Part shown: one piece after another, positions 1 to 8,400 of the stretch | Layout: each line of letters opens with the position of its first letter | Numbering within the stretch: the first letter of the stretch is position 1 | Origin: Verrucomicrobiota bacterium | GTDB lineage: Bacteria > Verrucomicrobiota > Verrucomicrobiia > Limisphaerales > UBA9464 | Direction: 5' to 3' | Length of the DNA stretch: 10,042 nucleotides | Assembly (NCBI GenBank): GCA_025354845.1 | Contig: JANXMD010000223.1 | Span: forward strand, 1 to 10,042 | Made by a program: the position numbers and the translations under genes | Notes under the pieces: generated by a model | Databases searched by the model: none | What the model saw: only the letters and a program-made list of their open reading frames with translations | Told to the model about the DNA's origin: nothing

Positions 1-1368
1 CTGCCAGTGATTGAGAAACTCGGTGAGCTGGCCTCGCTGGTTCACTTCCAGGTCGGCAAGGATTTGCCCTTCCGCATGGAGGAGGCAGTGATCGATTTCA
101 AGGTGCGTCGGCAGGTGTATGCGCAACCGGATCGCACCGAAACTCCGGGCCGGCCGTCGGGCATTCCGGGCGCGGCAGCTCCGGAGGGGCTGGCTGTCGT
201 CCCTCGTCTTGAGGTGCTGGTGGCTACGGTGAAACGAGACGTGGTGGAATTTCAACAGCGCCTGGCCGAAGCGGCGGGCTTCAAGGTGGCGGCGATGGGG
301 TTGCTGCCGTACGCCAACGCCCGCTGCGTTCAGGCGGCCCGGGCCGCGGACAGCAATGCTGCCTTCGCCCTGGTTTCGATGCGTCCCGACGAAGTGGGCA
401 TCGATATTATCTCGCAGGACGCGCTTTTGTTCAGCCGTGGGGCCGCGATCCGGCCGGCGCCTGATGCCGCGACGCCCGTGGCTGCGAGCGAATCGCTGGT
501 TCGCGCCGCCGGCATCGAGGTGGTCCGAAGCCTTCATGGCTACGGCGGCATGGAAACCCAGCCCGTGGTGGACAAGGTGGTGGTGGTTGGTGTCACGGGC
601 ATGGAGGACGAGCTGGTTTCGCAGCTGGCCACCCGCCTCGAGACTCCCTGTTCACGACTGGACCTATCCGTCGGACTTCGTCTCCCGAAGGCGGGCGCCG
701 AGTATGCCGCCGGATCCGTCGGCGCCATGGGGCTCGCCTTTGGCTTCTGCGATCCGCAAGGCCTCCCGTTCGACTTCCTCAACCCCAAGCGGCCGGCCGT
801 CCAACGAAATCTGAAGAAGATTCGGATCCTCTCCGGCCTCGCCGCCTTCGCCGTCGCGCTGGTGTTGATCCTGGGATTGCGAACCTTCCTGGCAGGGCGA
901 CGGGAGGCGGTGCTCGAAAAGGTGACTCAGGAGCTGGCGGATGCGGAAAAGAAGCGGCCGGTTTATCGCAAGCTCGTTGCCCAAACCGCGGTCGTGGAAG
1001 AATGGGTGAAGGGGGATCGCGACTGGCTCGACCATTACTCGTACCTCACTTCGATCCTCCCGCCGAGTGAAGAGGTTTACCTGACCTCGCTCGCGGTGAG
1101 CGGGCAGGGAGTCATCCGGTTGACGGTGCAGGCCCGTTCGGGAGAGACCCTGGCGCGGCTGGAGAAGCAACTTCGTGCGGCCGGATACGACGTGAAGCCT
1201 TTGGCCATCACCCCTGGAGCGGATCGGTTCGGATATGAGTTTCGGTCCAACGTGGAACTCGTGGTGCCCGACAAGCTGAGGATCGATCTGCAGAAGGTGA
1301 AGCCGCCGTCCCGTCCGCTGGATGACATGTCGCTGGAACCAGCGGCCTACCGGAGGAGCGCAGGATGA
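1..1368 (+). CDS. pilM: PilM-PilN fusion / GspL-like inner-membrane assembly protein (5' end outside window)
   Basis: Likely the cytoplasmic and inner-membrane scaffold of a type IV pilus or type II secretion-like machine. The frame is already open at base 1, and the GTG at 7 is only the first possible start inside the window, so the N-terminal part of the actin-like domain is missing. Counting from that GTG, residues 14-31 carry the PilM-like segment with the LPF motif and a following acidic/aromatic stretch. Residues 41-62 are a Pro/Gly-rich loop, 67-110 match PilM's 'evLvA...aGf' region, and 188-246 resemble the second nucleotide-site lobe ending in a 'GAMGLAFG' helix. Residues 257-262 (FLNPKR) resemble the start of PilN, followed by a membrane helix at about 274-296, a short coiled coil (297-335) and a periplasmic ferredoxin-like region (345-420). 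PilM and PilN are usually separate proteins; joined, they have GspL's layout. The classical GG of the adenosine motif is not evident (VVVGVTG at 192-198). Family assignment is firm; pilus versus secretion role is open. Confidence 0.8.
   Translation: MPVIEKLGELASLVHFQVGKDLPFRMEEAVIDFKVRRQVYAQPDRTETPGRPSGIPGAAAPEGLAVVPRLEVLVATVKRDVVEFQQRLAEAAGFKVAAMGLLPYANARCVQAARAADSNAAFALVSMRPDEVGIDIISQDALLFSRGAAIRPAPDAATPVAASESLVRAAGIEVVRSLHGYGGMETQPVVDKVVVVGVTGMEDELVSQLATRLETPCSRLDLSVGLRLPKAGAEYAAGSVGAMGLAFGFCDPQGLPFDFLNPKRPAVQRNLKKIRILSGLAAFAVALVLILGLRTFLAGRREAVLEKVTQELADAEKKRPVYRKLVAQTAVVEEWVKGDRDWLDHYSYLTSILPPSEEVYLTSLAVSGQGVIRLTVQARSGETLARLEKQLRAAGYDVKPLAITPGADRFGYEFRSNVELVVPDKLRIDLQKVKPPSRPLDDMSLEPAAYRRSAG
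1352..1358 (+). promoter_or_regulatory. Shine-Dalgarno for the PilO/GspM-like gene
   Basis: GGAGGAG lies six bases before the ATG at 1365, inside the last codons of the upstream gene. Together with the ATGA overlap (1365-1368) it fixes the start of the second gene and suggests translational coupling. Confidence 0.75.
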
Positions 1369-2363
1369 ACCCGCGCGAGAAAATCCTAGCGGGCTCCATG
1401 GGCGGTGTGGTCCTGCTCATCGCCGCCATCTACGCCCTTCAAGTGGTCATCCTCCAACCCGTCCGGGAACTGGACCGGCGCATCGCCGGCACGAAGGAAA
1501 AACTCGCCAAGATTCAGACTGAGCGCCGCAATTACTTCTCCGCCGAGGATCGTCTCAAGGCGGTCACCGCGCGCACCTTTGCGGACACCATTGATCAGGC
1601 GAGCGCAAGGTCGGGCGAGATGCTGACTCACGAGATTCTTGCCGCGGGATTGCGGGAGACCTCCTTCACGCGGACGCCCTTTGGACCGCGGGTAATGCGC
1701 GGCGCCAACGAGATCGGCTGGAACGTCCAGGGCGACGGAGCCTTGTCCAACGTGGTGAACCTCGTTTTCCTGCTGAACGAAACTCCGTGGCTCCATCGAA
1801 CGGAGGGACTGGTGGTTTCGAGCGGCGATTCCCCGGGAAATGTTCGGGTCCGATTTCGGTATCTGACGCTGGTGATTGATCCAGCCCCCGAGGTGACGCG
1901 CACGAATCTGGTGGCCCGGCACGGACTCGATTCCCCGCGGCGGCATTTGCTGAACGCGATCGTGTCACGCGACATTCTCCGTCCCTACATCCGGCGGCCG
2001 CCGGCTTCCCTGCCGGGGCAGTCACCGGCCTCTGCCAAACAGCGCAATGCGCCCTTGGGACCGGAGAACTTCCGTGTGGTTTCGCTGTCGGAATGGCAGG
2101 GGCGGCCGGAGGTGCACGTGCGCGACGTGGCGGCGCAAAAAACAATGGTCTTCCGACCGGGCGATGAACTTGGGGGCGGGACCGTGGCCGTCGTGGATTA
2201 CCGTCCCATGCCGAAGCCGGGCAATGCCCTCCTTCAATCATTCAGTCGCGTGATTCTCAAGATTGATAACGAGTACTGGGCCGTGGAACGCGGCCGAACC
2301 CTGGCCGACAAGCGCCGTTTGACCCCGGCCGAATTACCCGCGGACATCCTTCGTCCCCATTGA
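1365..2363 (+). CDS. PilO/GspM-like membrane protein with PilP/GspC-like C-terminal domain
   Basis: This 332-residue protein is probably the periplasmic partner of the upstream PilM-PilN/GspL-like protein and a link to the secretin. A short cytoplasmic tail (residues 1-9) precedes a membrane helix (about 11-30). Next come a charged coiled coil (33-66) and a region of about 84-172 that fits the ferredoxin-like fold of PilO/GspM. Beyond where PilO or GspM would normally end there is a second module. Residues 196-211 (core SRDILRPYIRRPP) resemble the 'rdiFrP' entry of PilP and the GspC homology region. A Pro/Ser linker follows (212-230), then a beta-rich block (236-318) with FRVVSL, RPGDEL, VVDYRP and YWAVERG, which fits the small beta fold of those proteins. 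The start is fixed by the GGAGGAG at 1352 and the 4-base overlap with the preceding gene. The PilO/GspM part rests on topology, size and position more than on strong motifs. The PilP/GspC reading is a moderate inference, supported by gene order before a secretin. Confidence 0.72.
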   Translation: MNPREKILAGSMGGVVLLIAAIYALQVVILQPVRELDRRIAGTKEKLAKIQTERRNYFSAEDRLKAVTARTFADTIDQASARSGEMLTHEILAAGLRETSFTRTPFGPRVMRGANEIGWNVQGDGALSNVVNLVFLLNETPWLHRTEGLVVSSGDSPGNVRVRFRYLTLVIDPAPEVTRTNLVARHGLDSPRRHLLNAIVSRDILRPYIRRPPASLPGQSPASAKQRNAPLGPENFRVVSLSEWQGRPEVHVRDVAAQKTMVFRPGDELGGGTVAVVDYRPMPKPGNALLQSFSRVILKIDNEYWAVERGRTLADKRRLTPAELPADILRPH

Positions 2364-2401
2364 AAGTGCAACGCATTCCCGTCCACAGTTCCCTCTCCGT
2401 C

Positions 2402-2470
2402 ATGAAACCGTTTTCGTTGCTCTTCGCGGCCCTCCTTCTGGTTGTCCAGCCAGGCTTGGTGGTCCGCGCC
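2402..2470 (+). other. Signal peptide of the giant secretin-like protein
   Basis: Residues 1-23 show one lysine at position 2, a hydrophobic core (about residues 4-15) and a V-R-A site followed by Gln-24, a good signal peptidase I site. There is no lipobox cysteine, so a lipid anchor is unlikely. It implies Sec export to the periplasm. Confidence 0.85.
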
Positions 2471-5400
2471 CAAAACGCTGCGGGCGCCGGCGCTTCACCG
2501 GGTCCCGCCACCAATGCCATTCCTGCCGCGGAAAAGGCGGACGTGGTGGTAAAGGCCGCCGTCAAACCCGCCCCGGTCGTCGAGCGAAACATTCGGTTTC
2601 AGTTCGACGGCATCCCGTACGCGGACGTGATCGATCGGTTCTCCCAGATGGCGGCCAAGCCATTGCTCGCCGACACCAACGTTGTCGGGACGCTCACCTA
2701 CGATGATCCCAACGCCTATTCCTACCTTGAGGCCCTGGATACGCTGAATCAGATCCTGGCTCTCAAAGGCGTGATGCTTCTGGAGGACGGCAAGAACCTG
2801 CGCCTGGTTCCGTTCAAGCAGCTCCCCTCGATGCCAATCCGAATCCTCCGCGGGACCGAGAACGTGGGTGATGTCCGTCCAACGGAAGTGGTCACCGTGG
2901 TGATGGAGGGCACGAACCTGGACTCCAAGGAGGTCATGGAATCCGTCCAAGGAATGCTCTCCACAGCCGGGTCGATGACGGCGCTCGGTCGCGGTCGCGG
3001 CCTGGTCGTGACTGACCGCCTGGTGAACATCCAGCGCGTCCGGACCCTCCTTTCAACGATCGGCACCGAGACCTCTGCCGAGCGTCAAATGAAGACCTAC
3101 ACTTTGCTGCACGCCTCGGGTGCCATCGTGTCGGATTTGTTGAACCGCACCTTCGGCATCGCCACCGCACCGAAGCGAACCTCCTTCAATCCCAACACCA
3201 AGGCGATGGAGGTACTGCCCCCGGATCCCAACGACTATGTGACTTCGGTCTACGACGAGGCGTCCCGAACGCTGCTCCTCTTCGGCCCCCCGGATCGACT
3301 CACGCTTGCGGACGAGCTCGTGAGCCGTTTTGAGCAGAAGGACGGATCGGCCGGAGATGTCCGGATCTATTATCCGCAGACGATCAAGGCAGAGGAGCTG
3401 GCGAACATCATTCGCCAGGCCATCCCCGGAGTTGCGGCGCCGAATGAACCCGCGGCGACTTCGGCAACCAAGGCCCGCGTGATGGCGGACGGACCGCAGA
3501 ACCGCGTAATCGTTGCCTCGCCCGTGCCTGGTCAGCTCGACCAGATCGAGCAGCTGGTGCTGCGTGTGGACAAGAACGCCCTCGGACCCGGGAATCCGAC
3601 ACGGATCGATCCCAATGCGACTCCGCTCAAGACCCAGTCGATCCAGCTCACCAAGATCTTCCGTCCGCGGGCCACAGAAGCGACCAACGTGGCGTCGATC
3701 GTCCGTCAGGCGCTGACCCGGCGTGAGAAGTCGGGACAAGTCTCGACCACGGCGAGCATCTCCTATGATGCCGGCAGTCAAAGTGTCGTGGTAACCGGGA
3801 CGCCGTCCGATCTTCAGACGGCCACTGACATTGTCTCTCAATTGGAAACCGGCACCAGCCAGCCGACACCGCTCCAGACTCGCTTCATTGACGCCGGCTC
3901 CCCCGAGGAAGCGCGCCGGTTGGCGCCGCTCGTGGAGCAGCTTTACCGAAATCAGACCGCCGACGGAGGGTTGGGAACCGTGGCGCACGCCAAGATTCTT
4001 GCCGATACGGAATCCGGTCGGCTCATCGTTACGGCGTCGCAGGACCACCTGGCCCGCATTGAATCCCTGGTTCACCAGCTCCGCTCGGACAAGGCGACGG
4101 TCCAGACCCGTCATCTGAAGGTCATTGCGCTCAAGAATACGCGGACCGAGACCGTGCTCCCGAACATTCAGAGCCTGGTGAGCGAACGGATGTCGGATCG
4201 CCGATTCTCCTCGGTCACGAAGCCGTCGCTGGTTGCCGACCCGTCCAACAACCGATTGCTGGTCACCGCGACCGATGAGCAGATGAAGGAGATCGAGGAG
4301 GTAGTTACCGTGGTGGATGTCCAGTCCGCTCCCGCCGAGCGTCAATTGGCGGTCATTCCGCTGCAGGCCAAGACCGCCGCGGAGATCCTGCCACTGGTCA
4401 ACCAGCTCACCGGACAAATGGTCACGCCGGGCGTCGCCGCGCCGACGCTGATGGCCGATCCGACCGGCAAACAGATCATTGTCCTCGCTGGTGCCAAGGA
4501 CCTGGAACACATCCGTGCCGTCGTGCAGAAGTTTGACGTCACCGCTGCCTCCGCCGCCCCACGCCAGTTTCGCGGTATCGAGTTGTTCCGTCGCACGGCG
4601 GTCGAGTTCGCTCCGCTGGTGCAGCAATTGTACACCGAACAGGTGCGGGGACAGCCGGAACCGGCCGGCGGACCGGCATCGGTGATCGCCGAGGCCAAGC
4701 AGAACCGGCTCATGGTCAGCGGCCCCGAGAAGGAGATCGCCCGCGTCGAGTCGATCATCCGCCAACTCGATCCCGCTGCCTCCTCCCCGTTGAAGGAAGA
4801 GACGCGGGTGATCCGCCTCAAGACTGCGTCGGCGTCCGAGCTCGTTGGACTGGTAGACAAAAGCCTCAACGCGCAGTCGCAGCAAGTTCGTGTGCTCGTG
4901 GATGCGCGGAGCAACAGCCTGGTGATCACGGGCTCGACCGCCGCCGTGGAATCCGCGTGGCAAATGATCCAGCAATTGGATACGCGGCCCGAGGGCGGCC
5001 CGCGTGAGCTGAGATTGATCGAGCTGAAGTCCGGCGACGCCACCATCCTGGCGCCCATGGTCACCAGCTTGTTTGCCGAGATGGTTCGTGACCAGCGTGG
5101 GGCGGACTATCAGTCCTCCACCAAGATCGTCGCAGATTCGGTGGTGAACCGGCTGGTCGTGACCGGCTCCCGTGAGGAAATTGAGCAGGTTGCCGGAATT
5201 GTGGCGCGATTGGACAACAGCCCGCAGCAGGCGCCGGGGGCCCGCGTGTTCAAGCTCGGCACCGCCGATGCGTCGATGATGGCGCCCATCGTTTCCAATG
5301 CCATGGTTCGATTCGATCCCCGCGGTCGGGCCATTCAGCGTGTCACCGTGACTGCGGACGAGAAATCGAACTCGCTCGTCGTTTCCGGATCCCGGACCGA

Positions 5401-8400
5401 TCTGCAGGACGCCGAGGCTGTCATTGAAAAGCTGGACGGCGACACCGTGAACAAGGAGCGCCTGCTCCGAATCTTTGAAGTCAAGGGGGATGCGGATTCG
5501 CTGGCCGCCCTGTCGCAAAAGGTGTTTGCGGCACAGAATCCCGGCCGAAATGTCAGCGGAGTCCTCAGCATCACGCCGGAGCCTGCCACCAAGCGGTTGA
5601 TCGTTCTGGCTCCTGCGGCGGTGATGGCGCAGTTCGAAACCGTGCTCTCGACGCTCGACGCCAAACCGGATCAAGGGCAACGCGAGCTGCATTCGGTGGA
5701 TCTGAAGAATGCCAAGGCCACCGAGGTGCTTCCGCAGGTCACCCAAATCTATACCGAACAATCCCGCGGAAAGACTCTTCGGCCCGCCACGATGTATGCG
5801 GATGCCTCGGGCACCCGACTCCTCGTGCAGGGCACCGAGGAGCAGGCAGCGGCCATCAAGCAGATCGTCGAGACACTCGAACAACAAGTGCGACCGGCCC
5901 GAGAGACACGCACCTTCGAGGTGGGATCGGCAACCGACGTCCAGCGGATCCAGCCGCTGGTGCAGCAGCTTTATAAAGCCCAGTGGAAGGATCGCCAGGA
6001 GACCGATCCTGCCGATGCGCAGATTGAGTCCGACCCGCGCACCGGCCGGCTCATCGTCACCGGGAAGCCCGAACACGTGAAGCAGATCGAGGTGATCCTG
6101 CAGCAGATCGGCACCGCGAAGGCGCGCTCGGAACGCCGCGAGACGCGCATCCTCGATCTCACGACCGCCAGCGCTGTCGAGCTCGCCACCACCGTTCGTA
6201 CTCTCTACGCGGAAGAGGCGAAATCACGCCTCGGTTCCCAGGCGCCCGACACGCTCATCACCCCGGATGCCGGCGGCAACCGCCTGATTCTGGTGGGTGA
6301 CACGAATGAGCTCAGCGCGGTGGAAGAAATTGTTCGCAAACTCGACAAGGTGAGTGCGCAGGGAGCTTCGGCGCGGGTGTTCAAGATCAAGTCCGCCGAT
6401 CCGGACAAGGTTGCCGAGATTCTCACGGCATCGTTGGTGCGCTATGACGCCTATGGTCGACCACAGAAGCGGGCCAACGTCTCCGTGGATTCCAAGACGC
6501 GTACTCTGATTGTTACCGCGGACCCCAAGGAACTGCAGGGTGTCTCCCTCATCATTGAGCAGCTTGATCGGTCGCTTGGGTCGCAGCCTGAGCGCAAAAT
6601 GCGGACGCTCACGCTTCAGCAGGGCAAGGTGGCCACTTTGTCGCCGCGCGTGCGTCAGCTCTACGCCGATCGCGTGAAAAGTCAGCCGGATTTGGGGACC
6701 TCTGAGGCGCTCATCCTCGAAGATGTCGAAAGCAACCAGCTGATCCTCGCCGGCAATGATGACCAGTTGAAGTTGATCGAATCGCTCGTGACGGAACTCC
6801 AGTCCGCCCAGGTGGCTCGTGCCGCTCGGGAAACCAAGTTGATCGCGCTCAGCACTCCCGAGGAACTTACCCGACTTGAGCCGCTGGTCCTCCAATTGTA
6901 CCGCGACCACTGGCGCGGCCGTGACACCGCCGACATTCCGGATGCCCGCATCATTTCCGATTCGAGGAACGCACGATTCATTGTCACCGGCCGCTCCAAT
7001 CACATCGCGGAGATCGAGTCGATCATCGAGAAACTACGGGGATCGAATCCTGCCACCGCAGAGCGTGCGACGCGCGTGTTTGATCTGACGACGGCGACGG
7101 CAGCGGATCTCTCCGCGACGGTGCGCACCTTGTACCAGGAACAATCAAAGACACGTCCGGGCGCGCCGTCCACCGACACCGTCATTCTTCCCGATGGCAG
7201 TGCGAATCGAATCATCGTGACCGGTGCGACCAATGAAATCGCCGTCGTGGAAGACATCATTCGCATGCTCGACAAGGCCGGGGCGCAGAGTGCTTCGACC
7301 CGCGTCTTCAAGGTGAAATCAGCGGACCCCGACAAGGTGGTGGAAATCCTCGGCACGGCCCTCGTCCGGTACGATGCGTACGGCCGTCCGCAAAAGCGCG
7401 TCAGCGTGGTCACCGATGCCAAGACTCGCACCATCATCGCCACGGGTGATCCCAAGGAACTGCAATCGGCCTCCATTATCATTGAGCAGCTGGACGCGAG
7501 CCTGGGGTCGCAACCAGGACGTTCGATGAAGGTGGTCCCGGTGAAGGACCGCAACACCGCCGAGATCGCCACCAAGGTTCGCACCGTTTACCAGGATCAG
7601 GCTCGCAACAATTCCGAACTTGGCACCAGTGAACCCCTCATCGTGGAGGATGCCCCGAGCAACCAGCTGATTCTCGCGGGTAGCGAGCGGCAGTTGCAGG
7701 CATTGTCAGATATTGTGCAGTTGTTGCAGAAGACGAGTGAGGCAAGCGGCCGCCAAGTGAAGGTGTTCGCGCTGGAGCGGACCTCCGCGGCGTCGTTGGT
7801 CGCCATGGTATCGCAGGTGTACGCACGTCAGGTGACGAGCACCGAACCCTCCGAGCGAGTGGTGGTCAGCGTTGGTGGGAATGATCGATCGTTGGTGGTG
7901 GAGGCACCCGGTTCCACGCTGGTTCGTATTGAAGACCTGATCAAGGGACTCGACCAGCCAGGTCCAGAAGGTCAGAACGTCATTCAAACGGTTCGTCTGA
8001 CCCGAGGCCGTGCGGAGGACGTTGCCGATGCCGTCAATCGGACCCTGGCCAGCAGGTCCATCCCGGCGAGTGCCCGCCGCATCAATGTGACCGCGGTTTC
8101 GGGAGCCAACAGCCTCCTCATCAATGGTCCGACCAATGCCGTGCAGGATGTCCTCAAGCTCGTACACGATCTCGACCAGGAAGGGGGCGGCGGTTCGACC
8201 GACATTGAGGTTCGCATCTACAAACTGGAAAACGGAACGGCCAAGGAGGTTTCGGCCATCATCCAGCAGTTGCTCGATTCCGTGACCCGGAATCTCCGCG
8301 CCAACGCCTCCACATCCTCATCCTCGGGCGTTGAGCCCCGCCGGGTGGCGCCGGCGAGTGTCACCGTGGATGAACGCTCCAAGAGCCTGATCATTTCCGC

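Noticed and set aside
7..9. GTG at base 7 as the true start of the first gene.
   Set aside because: The frame is open upstream to the window edge, there is no ribosome site, and the protein begins in the middle of the PilM-like fold, so the gene surely starts further left.
664..1170. Minus-strand frame of 168 codons opposite the PilM-PilN-like gene, and other 60-190-codon frames across the window.
   Set aside because: All overlap well-supported genes in other frames, lack ribosome sites and have compositions typical of GC-rich shadows.
2364..2401. Promoter, terminator or small RNA between the second and third genes.
   Set aside because: Only 38 bases, no stem-loop with a T run and no recognisable -35/-10 pair; it looks like a simple operon gap.
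3053..6076. A 1007-codon open frame on the minus strand opposite the secretin-like gene.
   Set aside because: It is aligned codon for codon with the sense gene, so it needs sense codons TTA, CTA or TCA to produce a stop. These are rare in GC-rich genes. It ends exactly at a sense TCA serine codon (3053-3055), and its Arg/Gly/His-rich translation matches no family. The sense frame has a signal peptide and domain repeats.
6224..7003. A second long minus-strand frame of 259 codons.
   Set aside because: Same codon-aligned shadow of the sense gene, ending at the sense TCA codon at 6224-6226. No independent start signal or recognisable protein.
5903..7756. Recent duplication or assembly artefact as the source of the 309-residue repeat.
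   Set aside because: The two DNA copies differ at most synonymous sites and at about half of the amino acids, so this is an old duplication and not a sequencing or assembly echo.
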